Source: Aliihoeflea sp052435735
GTDB taxonomy: Bacteria; Pseudomonadota; Alphaproteobacteria; Rhizobiales; Rhizobiaceae
NCBI GenBank assembly: GCA_052435735.1
Contig: JBQVNB010000004.1
Location: 124,001-188,000, forward strand
Length of the DNA: 64,000 nt
Direction of reading: 5' to 3'
Part shown: one piece after another, positions 8,962 through 20,439 of the stretch
Layout of the letters: each line of letters begins with the position of its first letter
How positions within the stretch are numbered: the stretch's first letter is position 1
The notes under the pieces: generated by a model
What the model was told of the DNA's origin: nothing
Databases searched by the model: none
Seen by the model: only the letters and a program-made list of their open reading frames with translations
Made by a program: the position numbers and the translations under genes

Positions 8962-10799
8962 GGTGAGCCGACCTTTTCCTTTTCACTGACGATAATTGCG
9001 GCGGTTTCCTCGCTCAGCGCCTGACCCGCCCGGCGCGGCGTCGCCAGCGGCGTCGGTGTGGGGACATTGCCGCGCAGCAGATCGTTGCCTGCATAGATGC
9101 CGCCGGCGACCTGCAGATCGAGACGGGCGGCGTCGCGGACACGCACTTCCTGCATCACCTCGGCAACTTCATCCTCATCGAGCCCGACGGTGCGCAATGA
9201 CTGCGCGCCGAACTGCAGGGCCGATTCCAGTGTCTCGCGGATTTGATACTCGACGCCCGTATTGATCAGCGAAATCGCCGAACCGCGATCGAAGGCGCGG
9301 GCGAGGACCGGCAGCAGCGGATATTCTCCCTTGATGAGTTCGGCGATGCGAAGCGCCGCCTCGGGCTTGTCGACGCAGATCATCACCGCCTCGACCCGGC
9401 CGATGCCTGCCGCATGCAGGATGTCGAGCCGCGTCCCGTCGCCAAAATAGACCTTGAACCCGAAATCGCTGGCCGCCTGGATCATCTCGACGTCATTGTC
9501 GATGATCGAGACGTCGATGCCGCGCAGGAGAAGTGGCTGGCTCGCAATCTGGCCGAAGCGCCCGAATCCGATCACGAGAACACTGCCTTCAAGGCCGTCA
9601 GCGACGTCGACGCCATCGGTGGACAAGGTCGGTGTCGGCATAAACCGCCGCAGCGCCATGATGACGAACGGCGTCAGGATCATCGACAGGATGACGTTCG
9701 CCGTGAAGATGGCGTTGAGGGACTGGTCGATGACGCCGACCGAAGCGGCGGTCGCGAAAAGCACGAAGGCAAACTCGCCGCCCTGCGCCATCAGCCCGGC
9801 GCGCTCCAGCGCTTCGCCATGCGGCGTGCGCAGCAGTCGTGCGATGGCATAGATGCCAAACCCCTTGAGGACCATGTAGACCACGACGAGCCCTGCCACG
9901 AGCGCTGCATTCTGCCCGATCACCGTCAGGTCGAGCGCCATCCCGACGCCGAGAAAGAACAGCCCGAGCAGGATGCCGCGAAACGGCTCGATGTCGGCTT
10001 CGAGTTGATGCCGGAACGTGCTTTCGGAGAGGAGCACGCCGGCGAGGAATGCCCCCATCGCCATCGACAACCCGCTCATCTGCATCAAGAGGGCGGAGCC
10101 GAGCACGACGAGCAGCGCCGCCGCCGTCATCACCTCCCGCGCCTCCGCCTGCGCCAGAATGCGGAAAAGCGGATTGAGGAGATAGCGCCCGACGAGCACC
10201 AGCGCGGCGATCGCTCCCAGCGCGATGGCGATCGTGACGCCACGCGAGCCGGCATCGCCATCCTCCCCGCCCGGCGCCAGGAACGCGACCAGCGCCAGCA
10301 GTGGCACGATGGCGATGTCCTCCAGCAGCAGGATCGAGACGATGCGCTGCCCCTTGGGTGTCGACAACTCGCCCTGTTCGTTCAAAATTTGGAAGACGAT
10401 CGCCGTCGAGGTCAACACGAACCCCATGCCGGCGACGAATGCGACCAGTGGCGAAAATCCGAAGGCGATGCCGGCGCCCGTCAGAAGCGCCCCGCAAATA
10501 GCCACCTGGAGTACGCCGAGCCCGAGAATCTGGCGCCGCAATCCCCAGAGGCGCGACGGCTGCATTTCGAGCCCGATCACGAAGAGGAACATGACGACAC
10601 CGAGTTCGGCGACGTGGATGATCGACTGCGGATCGGAGAAGAGGCCGATGCCGAACGGCCCGATGACGATACCGGCGGCCAGATATCCGAGCACGGAATC
10701 AAGGCCGAACCGCTTGAAGAGCGGCACCGCCAGGACGCCGGCGCCGAGAAGCGCGACGATCGGAACGAGATCGACACCGTGGGCAGCCTCGACGGCCAT
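8958..10799 (-). CDS. CPA2-family monovalent cation:proton antiporter (KefB/KefC-like)
   Basis: The 613-residue membrane protein has about 12-13 hydrophobic segments over residues 1-390, including the family pattern GYLAAGIVIGPFG near residue 40. A cytoplasmic RCK_N domain begins near residue 405 with VLVIGFGRFGQ, a Rossmann nucleotide-binding motif, and ends around residue 530 before a charged tail. The family exchanges K+ or Na+ for H+; Kef members are gated by glutathione adducts. No KefF/KefG ancillary gene is adjacent, so the physiological ion and gating are not settled. It is a single-gene unit that is convergent with folK. Confidence 0.85.
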   Translation of the reverse strand: MAVEAAHGVDLVPIVALLGAGVLAVPLFKRFGLDSVLGYLAAGIVIGPFGIGLFSDPQSIIHVAELGVVMFLFVIGLEMQPSRLWGLRRQILGLGVLQVAICGALLTGAGIAFGFSPLVAFVAGMGFVLTSTAIVFQILNEQGELSTPKGQRIVSILLLEDIAIVPLLALVAFLAPGGEDGDAGSRGVTIAIALGAIAALVLVGRYLLNPLFRILAQAEAREVMTAAALLVVLGSALLMQMSGLSMAMGAFLAGVLLSESTFRHQLEADIEPFRGILLGLFFLGVGMALDLTVIGQNAALVAGLVVVYMVLKGFGIYAIARLLRTPHGEALERAGLMAQGGEFAFVLFATAASVGVIDQSLNAIFTANVILSMILTPFVIMALRRFMPTPTLSTDGVDVADGLEGSVLVIGFGRFGQIASQPLLLRGIDVSIIDNDVEMIQAASDFGFKVYFGDGTRLDILHAAGIGRVEAVMICVDKPEAALRIAELIKGEYPLLPVLARAFDRGSAISLINTGVEYQIRETLESALQFGAQSLRTVGLDEDEVAEVMQEVRVRDAARLDLQVAGGIYAGNDLLRGNVPTPTPLATPRRAGQALSEETAAIIVSEKEKVGSP

Positions 10800-10819
10800 G
10801 ACGGCCTCCTGAAAAGCGA

Positions 10820-10847
10820 AAGGACCGGGCGATGAGGCCCGGTCCTT
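10820..10847 (-). terminator. Stem-loop terminator after the 10888-11436 gene
   Basis: A perfect 11-base-pair stem (AAGGACCGGGC with its complement, loop of 6) is followed on the minus strand by a TCGCTTTTC stretch. It lies between the stop of the upstream secreted-protein gene and the antiporter start, so it should separate the two transcripts. Confidence 0.75.
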
Positions 10848-10887
10848 CGTGATTTTGTCAAGCTGTCAGCAGCGCCGATCCGGCATG

Positions 10888-11436
10888 TCAGCGATTGGCG
10901 ACCGAGCCGACTGCGCCCCTGTCGACGCGTTTCAGGTTCATGCCGATGACCGGCACCATCTGCTCGTCGACGAGCACGGAGACGGTCACGGTCATGGTGT
11001 TGTCGTCGGGCAGGCGCGCCAGCATCGCGCCGTTGAGCTGGTTGCGGTTGAGCGTCAGCGTGACCTTGCGGCCATCGACCTTGCCGCCCACCACGTCGAG
11101 GCCCGTGCCGTCAGACCCGTCCATGAACGAGCCGCGATAGCCGGAGCGGCCCTGATGCTCGACGCTAGCCTGCATCTTCTGCGTGAAAAGGCCGACGCGG
11201 CAGCCGCCGTCCAGCGACATGCCGACCTTTTCGCCCGGCGTCGCGCCGGTGAAATTGCAGACGAACTTGGTGCCCTTGTACTTGCCGGCGACGATTTCGC
11301 CCGGACCCGACCACGAGCCTTCCACGGAGGAAAAGAACTTCCGGTCCTTTTCCGACGCCGTTGCAGGCGCGGCAAGACCGATCACGGTTGCGGCCGTGGC
11401 CGCCAGGACAGAAGAGGCGAGGCGTAGGGCGGTCAT
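10888..11436 (-). CDS. Conserved secreted protein of unknown function
   Basis: A 182-residue protein with a clear signal peptide (positive MTALR, hydrophobic core, APATA cleavage near residue 27). The mature part contains GSWSGPGEIVAGKYKGTKF, two cysteines (in FVCNF and GGCRV) about 20 residues apart that could form a periplasmic disulfide, and a C-terminal half of alternating strands that looks like a small beta-barrel. I recall similar unnamed proteins in rhizobia, but can assign no function. It is a single gene ending in a strong terminator. Confidence 0.7.
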   Translation of the reverse strand: MTALRLASSVLAATAATVIGLAAPATASEKDRKFFSSVEGSWSGPGEIVAGKYKGTKFVCNFTGATPGEKVGMSLDGGCRVGLFTQKMQASVEHQGRSGYRGSFMDGSDGTGLDVVGGKVDGRKVTLTLNRNQLNGAMLARLPDDNTMTVTVSVLVDEQMVPVIGMNLKRVDRGAVGSVANR

Positions 11437-11555
11437 CGAACGGGCACCTGTAAACGTGGCGTGGCTCGGCGAAGCTTGGCCGCGAATGGTTAATGATTTG
11501 GACGGCGAAGCAGCAATGCGCCCGACAATGAGTCAGCTTCGCGGCGTGCGCAAGC

Positions 11556-12620
11556 CTATTGTTGCGGCGGCGATGTTTCACGTCCGCGCCGTGTCGCAAA
11601 AGACGCAAGGCTAGCGATGAAGTCGGCGACGCCCGGCCGCTTGACCGCGTGGAAGGGCAGGGGCCGCACCACTTCCATGGCCGCAAGGCCGACGCGTACG
11701 GTCATGACGCCATTGACGACGCCTTCGCCAAGCTTGGCCGAAAGCCGCGCGGCAAGCCCTTGGCCGACGACCTGGTGAACGAACTCGTCGCCGACGGCCA
11801 TGACGCCGGTGACCGCCAGATGGGCCAGAACGTTTCGCACCAGTCTGAAATAGCCGAACGTGCCAGGCCGTGCGCCGTAGAGTTCGGCGAGCCGACGGAT
11901 CAAGCGGCCTGATTCGAACAGGATATAGGCAACGTCCACGAGCGCGCGCGGACTGACCGCCGTCACCACGCTGACGCGCTTGGCCGCGTCGAGGATCAGG
12001 CGCTTCGCCTCGGCGTCGAGCGGCGCGACGAGCTCGGTTTCGGCGAGACGCACGAGGTCCGGCCCGTCCATCACGTCGTCGCGTAGCGCGTCGAGATGCG
12101 CGCGCCCGGCTGCGGTCTCGGGTCGTGCGGCAAGGTGCGCCTTCAGCCTGTCGACGAAACTCCGCGCCTCGGCAAGCCGCCCGTCGCGCAGCACGCGCTC
12201 GCATTCGGTGCGCAGACGCGTCACCGATTGCAGCCGCGCCAGCGCCAAGCCCTCTCGGATGAGGATCGCGACGAGCGCCAGAGCCGCGATCGCGGCAAGC
12301 CCGATGCCGACGAACCCGAGCGCTTCGGATCGCGCGAAGAGCTCGATGATGACACGCTCGGCCCACAAACCGATGGCGAAGCTGACGAGCAGCCCGAATG
12401 CGCCCGCGAAGATGCGGCCGAGCCGCAAACCGCGCCGGCGTCTCGGCAGGGCCGGCGGCGGGGCCTCGGTGTCGACCCCGTCGAAGACGTCGATTTCCGC
12501 TTCCTCGATGCGCTCGAGATCGCGTCCGGAAAGCGCGCGCGGCTCGCGCTGCGGCGCAGCGGTCATGGCAGGCTTTTCACCCGGCACGGCAAAGGACTGG
12601 GGTTCGCGCTCGCGGCTCAT
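11556..12620 (-). CDS. YcjF / TIGR01620 family inner-membrane protein (DUF697)
   Basis: The 354-residue product has a Pro- and Arg-rich cytoplasmic N-terminus (residues 1-75), two membrane segments at about 76-130, and a C-terminal DUF697-like part with further hydrophobic stretches around residues 260-300. Its ATG overlaps the stop of the preceding ycjX-like gene as ATGA (12617-12620), so the two are translationally coupled. The YcjX-YcjF pair is widely conserved in proteobacteria and linked to envelope stress in enterobacteria, but its molecular role is unclear. Confidence 0.8.
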   Translation of the reverse strand: MSREREPQSFAVPGEKPAMTAAPQREPRALSGRDLERIEEAEIDVFDGVDTEAPPPALPRRRRGLRLGRIFAGAFGLLVSFAIGLWAERVIIELFARSEALGFVGIGLAAIAALALVAILIREGLALARLQSVTRLRTECERVLRDGRLAEARSFVDRLKAHLAARPETAAGRAHLDALRDDVMDGPDLVRLAETELVAPLDAEAKRLILDAAKRVSVVTAVSPRALVDVAYILFESGRLIRRLAELYGARPGTFGYFRLVRNVLAHLAVTGVMAVGDEFVHQVVGQGLAARLSAKLGEGVVNGVMTVRVGLAAMEVVRPLPFHAVKRPGVADFIASLASFATRRGRETSPPQQ

Positions 12621-14071
12621 GCCAGACGGTCTCCAAGCAGGAACTGGAACGCGCGGTCGAGCCGGATATGCGGCAGCGACAGCGTCACGCCTTCGCTCGT
12701 ACGCTCGAGTTTCGGCGGCCGAAACCGCACGAAGCGGATCGGCGCGCGACTGCCGCTTTCCTCCAGCGCAACCTTCGGATCGCGCGGCAAGTCGCCGGGA
12801 AATATCGCCGTTTCAGTTGCGCCGTCGAACGTGTCGCGGCCGATCGTTTCGCCTTGAAGCGGCGTTCCGATGATGACGGGCAGCGTATCGCCATTCTCGC
12901 GCACCGTGCCCTCGCGCGTCGCCCGCACGGCCGCCATCGCCAGCACCTCGATTTCGGCCCCGCTCGCGCTCGCCCGCGAGATCGCCCGGTCGGCCAGCCG
13001 CCGCACGATCGCCTCGAGCCGGTCATGGCTTTCGTGATGGAGATGGTCGGCCTTGGTCGCGGCGATCAGGATGCGGTCGATCCGGCGCAGGAAGAGATCG
13101 GTCAGGATGTTGCGGGCGCCGGGGCGAAAACAGGAAAGGATTTCCGTCAGCGCACGTTCGAGGTCGGCGACGGCCGCAGGCCCGGCATTCAGCGCCTGCA
13201 GCGCGTCGATCAGCACGATCTGCCGGTCGAGCTTGGCAACGTGGTCGCGGAAGAACGGCCGCACGACATGCGCCTTATATGCCTCGTAGCGCCGCGCCAT
13301 CATCGCGTGCAGCGAACCGGGAGCGGGCCTTGCGTCGCCAAGCGCGGGCAGGGGCGAGAAGGTCAGCGCCGGCGAGCCTTCGAGGTCGCCCGGCATCAGG
13401 AAACGGCCCGGTGGCAAAGTTGAAAGTGCACTGCGATCGTCCTTGCCGGCCTTGAGGTAGCGCGTGAACGCCTCTGCCAGCCGCCGCGCTGTCATCTCGT
13501 CTGCCTCGGCGGCAGGGTCGACCGTCGCGGCCAGCTCACGCCATTCGCGCGAAAGGCCCGCGCGCACCGGCAGTTCGGCGAGCGACACCGCATCGCGCGA
13601 AAAGTCCTCGTAGCTTTTCGACAGGAGCGGCAGGTCGAGCAGCCATTCACCGGGATAGTCGACGATGTCGAGCGACAGCCGGCCGGGCGAGAACATCCGG
13701 CCCCAGCCGGAAGCGGATTCATAGTCGATCGTCAGCCGCAGTTCCGAGATTGCGCGGGTCGAATCGGGCCAGATGCGCTCGCCGACCAGCGCCGCGACAT
13801 GATCCTCGTACTGGAAGCGCGGCACGGCGTCGTCCGGCTGGTGTTCCAGATAGCTCTTCGCGATCCGGCCGGATTTCATCGCGTCGAACATCGGCAGCCG
13901 CCCACCATGCAGCATGTTGTGGACGAGCGAGGTGATGAAGACCGTCTTGCCGGCACGCGAAAGCCCCGTCACGCCCAGCCGCAGCGACGGCGAAAGAAGC
14001 CCGGCGGTCCGGCCGGCAAAGGTTTCGAGTGCGAGACGGGCTTCGTCGCCCAGATTTGTCTGCGATGCCAA
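12617..14071 (-). CDS. YcjX-family P-loop NTPase (DUF463)
   Basis: The 484-residue product has a Walker A motif in GLSRAGKTVFITSL about 30 residues from the start, and a DxxG-like switch in DIVDYPGEWLLDLPLL. The frame stays open across the divergent sixA region, but homology starts just before LGDEARLALETFAG, so TTG 14071 is taken as start; no ATG fits and the ribosome site is weak. It forms a two-gene operon with the ycjF-like gene. In Escherichia coli ycjX is induced by heat shock and phage-shock conditions; whether that holds here cannot be seen. Confidence 0.82.
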   Translation of the reverse strand: MASQTNLGDEARLALETFAGRTAGLLSPSLRLGVTGLSRAGKTVFITSLVHNMLHGGRLPMFDAMKSGRIAKSYLEHQPDDAVPRFQYEDHVAALVGERIWPDSTRAISELRLTIDYESASGWGRMFSPGRLSLDIVDYPGEWLLDLPLLSKSYEDFSRDAVSLAELPVRAGLSREWRELAATVDPAAEADEMTARRLAEAFTRYLKAGKDDRSALSTLPPGRFLMPGDLEGSPALTFSPLPALGDARPAPGSLHAMMARRYEAYKAHVVRPFFRDHVAKLDRQIVLIDALQALNAGPAAVADLERALTEILSCFRPGARNILTDLFLRRIDRILIAATKADHLHHESHDRLEAIVRRLADRAISRASASGAEIEVLAMAAVRATREGTVRENGDTLPVIIGTPLQGETIGRDTFDGATETAIFPGDLPRDPKVALEESGSRAPIRFVRFRPPKLERTSEGVTLSLPHIRLDRAFQFLLGDRLA

Positions 14072-14142
14072 ATGCGAATTCCCGGGGCTGCCTGTCTGGA
14101 GACGAGATAGGTGCGCAGGGGCCTCCGCAACAGGGGCGGGGC

Positions 14143-14637
14143 CTATTTCACGCCGGCGGGCGTCCAGAAGAGTTCGAGCGTGCCCGTTCCCGGCTCGGCG
14201 GCGGAAAGCGCGACGTCGAACAAGATGACTGCAAGGCCGCAGGTCGGAAAACCGGATTTCAGCGCGGCCGCATCGCTGCCGACCAGCGCGGTCGCCAGAT
14301 CTTCCATCACCGGGTTGTGTCCGACGATCATCAGGTCGCCGTCGCCGGCCTGCTTGCGGACAATGTCGAGCGCCTGCACGGCAGTCGCCTCGTAGAGGCT
14401 GTCCAGATAGGCGACGTCGCCCTTCGCGAAGAGGTCGCCGAGAGCGGCGACCGTCTCGCGCGTACGGGTCGACGAAGAGGCGGCGATGCGCTCCGGCCTG
14501 CTCTCGTTCTCCTGCAGATAAGCGCCGAGCCGCCTCGCGTCGGCGACGCCGGATGGATCGAGCGAGCGGTCGAAATCGCGCTGTCCGGGCTCGGCCCATC
14601 GCGCCTTGGCATGGCGCAGGAGATAAAGTCGCGGCAT
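14143..14637 (-). CDS. sixA: SixA-type phosphohistidine phosphatase
   Basis: The 164-residue protein belongs to the histidine phosphatase superfamily: the catalytic LRHAK motif is at residues 7-11 and the second histidine is in VGHNPVMEDLA. The small size without extra domains matches SixA, which removes phosphate from Hpt domains or from nitrogen phosphotransferase proteins. A lone Hpt gene occurs 8 kb away, but no direct link is shown. It runs in the same direction as ycjX with a 71-base gap. Confidence 0.82.
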   Translation of the reverse strand: MPRLYLLRHAKARWAEPGQRDFDRSLDPSGVADARRLGAYLQENESRPERIAASSSTRTRETVAALGDLFAKGDVAYLDSLYEATAVQALDIVRKQAGDGDLMIVGHNPVMEDLATALVGSDAAALKSGFPTCGLAVILFDVALSAAEPGTGTLELFWTPAGVK

Positions 14638-14760
14638 CGGGTCCCCCAGTCGCCTTTCCGCCTAGGCCTAGCTTCCCGGCGCCTCCTGCACAAGCGTTAG
14701 TCCCGCCCGTTGCTGTCTCGCGAAAGGCTGACAAATGCGTGAGATGGCAATTCTTAGTGC

Positions 14761-14789
14761 TTGTATGGGCCAAGTCGCCCGAATATATA
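14761..14789 (+). promoter_or_regulatory. Candidate sigma-70 promoter of dksA
   Basis: TTGTAT (14761-14766) and TATATA (14784-14789) are separated by 17 bases and lie about 32 bases before the dksA start. The -35 matches 3 of 6 and the -10 4 of 6 consensus bases, so this is a modest prediction made by eye. Confidence 0.4.
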
Positions 14790-14820
14790 GGCGCCGGATT
14801 GCTTCTGTGGGGTGAGTCTG

Positions 14821-15237
14821 ATGAGCAAGGCTATCGAGTCTGACTATATGCCATCCGAAGATGAGCCGTTCATGAATGAGCGGCAGAAATCATACTTCCG
14901 GACCAAGCTTGTTTCTTGGAAGAACGACATTCTGCGCGAGGCGCGCGAGACGCTGGACATCCTCCAGCGCGAAAACGCCAACCACCCCGACCTGGCCGAT
15001 CGCGCGTCGTCCGAAACCGATCGGGCCATCGAGCTTCGCGCCCGCGACCGGCAGCGCAAGCTGATCTCCAAGATCGACGCCGCGCTGCAGCGCATCGACG
15101 AAGGCACCTATGGCTATTGCGAGGAGACCGGCGAGCCGATCGCCCTCAAGCGCCTGGACGCCCGTCCCATCGCGACCCTCTCCATCGAGGCGCAGGAACG
15201 CCACGAGCGCCGCGAGAAGGTCTACCGCGACGAGTAG
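14821..15237 (+). CDS. dksA: DksA-type RNA polymerase regulator with a depleted zinc finger
   Basis: DksA binds the RNA polymerase secondary channel and acts with ppGpp in the stringent response. The 138-residue protein has the coiled-coil region with ENANHPDLADRAS and the acidic tip, then the globular end GTYGYCEETGEPIALKRL and ATLSIEAQERHE. Only the first of the four canonical zinc cysteines remains (YCEETG); the positions for the others are Thr, Ser and Ala. Cysteine-poor DksA proteins are known from alphaproteobacteria such as Rhodobacter, so it is probably functional. ATG 14821 follows GGGGTG; an in-frame GTG at 14812 is possible. Confidence 0.9.
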   Translation: MSKAIESDYMPSEDEPFMNERQKSYFRTKLVSWKNDILREARETLDILQRENANHPDLADRASSETDRAIELRARDRQRKLISKIDAALQRIDEGTYGYCEETGEPIALKRLDARPIATLSIEAQERHERREKVYRDE

Positions 15238-15240
15238 CGG

Positions 15241-15957
15241 TCAGCGCCGCTCCCGCGGCGCTTCATTGAGCAGGCGATCCATCTCGTCCTCGATCGAGGG
15301 TTCACGACGTTGCGGCGCCTCGCTTGACTTGAAATCCCGTTCGAACTCCGAAACCATCGCCTCGTCGACGGTCGGCTCGCTCGCGGCGACGCGTTCGGCA
15401 ATTGCCGGTTCCTGGCGCGGTTCGACGCGCGGCGCGGCTGCGGGCGCGACCGGTGCATACGGGGCTGGGGCGGGCGAGGGCACCGGTGCAACCGGCTGGC
15501 GCCTTTCGACGACCGGTGCCTCGACCGGACGACGGGCCGGCGCGGCAGAGGGCTCACGATGATCGACGGCCGGCTGCGCGGCCACCTGCGGTTCGGCGCG
15601 TACCGGCTCCGGGTGGCGCTCTGGAGCGGGCGACACTGTCGCGGACTGCGGAACACTGCGTCCCGGTCCGGTGATGTTCTGCTCGATGACGATATCGGTC
15701 GGCCCGCCGATCATGATCAAATGCTCGACTTCGTCGCGGCGCACCAGCACGAGCCGGCGCTGGGTGTCGACTTCGGCGGCATCCATCACGGCAAGCCGCG
15801 ACCGGTAGCTGCCGGAGGATGAGAACGTCCCGCCCGAAACCCTCCGGACGATCTTCACGATCAGCATGATGACGCCCAGCGCCACGAGTGCGACCAGCGT
15901 CCACATGACGGCCCCCGCATATCCGGGGCCCGCAATATCCTCAAACCATGTCGGCAT
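15241..15957 (-). CDS. FliO-like single-pass membrane protein
   Basis: The 238-residue product begins at ATG 15957, preceded by a GGAGA ribosome site. One membrane segment spans residues 15-38, followed by a conserved strand-rich block RRLVLVRRDEVEHLIMIGGP, the hallmark of FliO/MopB-like proteins. From residue 90 the chain is Pro- and Ala-rich and probably disordered, ending with a short charged helix. FliO helps assemble the flagellar export gate, but no flagellar gene is near. It sits between dksA (convergent) and cckA (divergent), so an envelope function other than flagella is possible. Confidence 0.65.
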   Translation of the reverse strand: MPTWFEDIAGPGYAGAVMWTLVALVALGVIMLIVKIVRRVSGGTFSSSGSYRSRLAVMDAAEVDTQRRLVLVRRDEVEHLIMIGGPTDIVIEQNITGPGRSVPQSATVSPAPERHPEPVRAEPQVAAQPAVDHREPSAAPARRPVEAPVVERRQPVAPVPSPAPAPYAPVAPAAAPRVEPRQEPAIAERVAASEPTVDEAMVSEFERDFKSSEAPQRREPSIEDEMDRLLNEAPRERR

Positions 15958-16136
15958 GTCTGTCTCCGCTCGTAAATAAGTAGACGCTAAACTCCGCAAC
16001 GCGTCAGGCGTCAACCGGTTGCGTCGAGACTGGAACGAAGCTTTCCCCGCCGCCGGTGCCGTCCTTGCAGCTTCGCGTTGCGATGATGTATGCCGGTGTC
16101 ATCTCGAATGATCCGATCGGTTGGGGGACCGCCTTC

Positions 16137-18716
<2,580 letters not shown>

Positions 18717-18719
18717 GGC

Positions 18720-19040
18720 CTATTCGGGCAGCTTGACCGTGACTTCGATCGATTCGTACCAGGCCGCGACATCGGCGATCTGTTCGGCGGTCAGATCCTT
18801 GACGACGACCGTCATCATCGCGTTCTCGCGCTTGCCGTCCTTGAACGCCTTCAACTGCGTTTCGAGATAGCCTGCGCTCTCGCCGGCCAGATTGGGGGCG
18901 ATCGGCAGTTTGGCGATGCCGTCGATGCCGTGACATGCCTGGCATCGCGCCGCGACCTTGCGGCCTTCGGCAGGGTCGTCCGCCAATGCACCTGATGTCC
19001 AAAGGCCGAGCATGCCGGCCAGCAACAAAGCTTTGTTCAT
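18720..19040 (-). CDS. Periplasmic class I monohaem cytochrome c
   Basis: The 106-residue precursor has a signal peptide (residues 1-21, SGALA cleavage) and one haem site CQACHGID at about residues 34-41. A distal Met for the sixth ligand is available in NAMMTVVVK. It would act as a soluble electron acceptor in the periplasm. It follows the sorbosone-dehydrogenase-like gene on the same strand after 63 bases containing a stem-loop, and a natural inference is that it takes electrons from that enzyme. Confidence 0.88.
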   Translation of the reverse strand: MNKALLLAGMLGLWTSGALADDPAEGRKVAARCQACHGIDGIAKLPIAPNLAGESAGYLETQLKAFKDGKRENAMMTVVVKDLTAEQIADVAAWYESIEVTVKLPE

Positions 19041-19063
19041 GTTTGCTCCAAAATGCGCCGACC

Positions 19064-19090
19064 GGCCTCCCGGATCTGTTCCGGGAGGCC
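19064..19090 (-). terminator. Intercistronic stem-loop between the dehydrogenase and cytochrome c genes
   Basis: A perfect 11-base-pair stem GGCCTCCCGGA with its complement and a 5-base loop. On the minus strand it is not followed directly by a T-run, so it may be a partial terminator or an RNA-stabilising hairpin that sets different levels of the two products. Confidence 0.6.
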
Positions 19091-19103
19091 TCTCGGACGG
19101 TGG

Positions 19104-20357
19104 TCAGTTGCTGTGGGAGATGCGGTAGATCGCGCCGACGAGATCGTCGGAGACGAGGATCGAACCGTCGCGCAATTGCGCCACGTCGACGGGACGTCCG
19201 AGATATTCGCCGTTCTCGTCGAGCCAGCCTTCCGCGAACACTTCCGTCTCGCCTGCGCTGCCGTCTTCGTTGACGGCGGTGAACATCACCCGCGCGCCGA
19301 CGGGCGTGGTGCGGTTCCAGGAACCGTGCTGCGCCGAGAATATCCCGCCGCGATATTTCTGCGGAAACTGGTTCCCCGAATAGAACGTCATGCCGAGATC
19401 GGCCGCATGGGCGTCCATCTCGACCGCGGGTGCGATCACGCCCGCCGGCGGCTCCTCGCTCTTGTATTCGTTGGTGCGGATCGACCCCCCGCCAAACCAG
19501 GGGAAGCCGAAATGCTCGCCGGCCGCTGTCTGCCGGTTGAGTTCGCCAGGCGGAATGTCGTCGCCCATGCCGTCGACCTGGTTGTCGGTGAACCACAGTT
19601 CGCCATTGGCCGGGTTGAAGTCATGTCCGACCGAATTGCGCACACCGTGCGTGTAGACCTCGCGGCCCTTGCCGTCCTGGCCGACACGGATGATCCCGCC
19701 GATCCCTTCCCGCTCGTAGAGCTCCTTCTTCTCGGGCGGCGGCACGTTGAAGGGCTGCCCAAGCGAGATGTAGAGCTTGCCGTCCGGCCCGACGCGACAG
19801 ACGCGCGCGGTGTGGTTGTAGGAAACCTCCGCCTCCGGCACCAGCGTCTCCATCACCTTGAAGGCGGCGACGTCGGGGCTTTCGTAGAAGAATTCGGCGG
19901 CGGGGTAGGACAGAACACGGTTCTGCTCGGCGATGTAGAGAACCCCCTCGGGCGAGAAGCACGGCCCGTTCGGGATCGCCATGGCAAGCGAGGGTGCGAA
20001 GTCCTTGACCTCGTCGGCCACCCGGTCCTTGTCGCGGTCGGTCACGGCCCAGACCTTGGTCTTGCGCGTGCCCACGAAGGTGACGATGCCCTGCGGGCCG
20101 ACTGCCATGTGCCGCGCATCCGGCACGATCGCGTAGAGGTCGATCTTGAAGCCGCTCGGCACCCGCACCTTTTCGAGAATTCGGCGGATCGCCTCGGCCT
20201 TCTCGCCGCCCTGCTCGATGACCTCGAACTGGCTCGTTCCCGTCGTCTGGAAATTGCTCAGACGCTCGAGATTCGAATCCTGCGTCTGTGCAAAGGCGAG
20301 CGTCGATGCGCTCGCCGTCATCAGTGCTGCTGCTGCGAGCAGACTAGTCTTGTTCAT
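19104..20357 (-). CDS. Secreted PQQ-dependent sugar (sorbosone-type) dehydrogenase
   Basis: The 417-residue precursor has a signal peptide (residues 1-24, ending LAFAQ). The mature part is a six-bladed beta-propeller of the soluble glucose/sorbosone dehydrogenase class, with blade motifs such as GNRHVN-like VGHDFNP, GDDIPPGELN and the closing VAQLRDGSILVSDD. Members oxidise sugars or aldehydes in the periplasm using PQQ and pass electrons to cytochrome c; such a gene lies immediately downstream. No PQQ synthesis genes are in the window. The sugar cannot be predicted. Confidence 0.82.
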   Translation of the reverse strand: MNKTSLLAAAALMTASASTLAFAQTQDSNLERLSNFQTTGTSQFEVIEQGGEKAEAIRRILEKVRVPSGFKIDLYAIVPDARHMAVGPQGIVTFVGTRKTKVWAVTDRDKDRVADEVKDFAPSLAMAIPNGPCFSPEGVLYIAEQNRVLSYPAAEFFYESPDVAAFKVMETLVPEAEVSYNHTARVCRVGPDGKLYISLGQPFNVPPPEKKELYEREGIGGIIRVGQDGKGREVYTHGVRNSVGHDFNPANGELWFTDNQVDGMGDDIPPGELNRQTAAGEHFGFPWFGGGSIRTNEYKSEEPPAGVIAPAVEMDAHAADLGMTFYSGNQFPQKYRGGIFSAQHGSWNRTTPVGARVMFTAVNEDGSAGETEVFAEGWLDENGEYLGRPVDVAQLRDGSILVSDDLVGAIYRISHSN

Positions 20358-20439
20358 GGCTTCCTCCCAGAATTACCTTGCGGAAGGAAGATCAGACCCG
20401 GCCGATCAACAGTGGTGGTAGCCGGCTGCTACACGAAAA

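Noticed and set aside
9243..10835. 530-codon frame antisense to the antiporter gene
   Set aside because: His/Asp/Arg-rich composition typical of a reversed membrane protein; no family features.
14072..14773. Upstream extension of the ycjX frame
   Set aside because: It runs across sixA in another frame and lacks family similarity.
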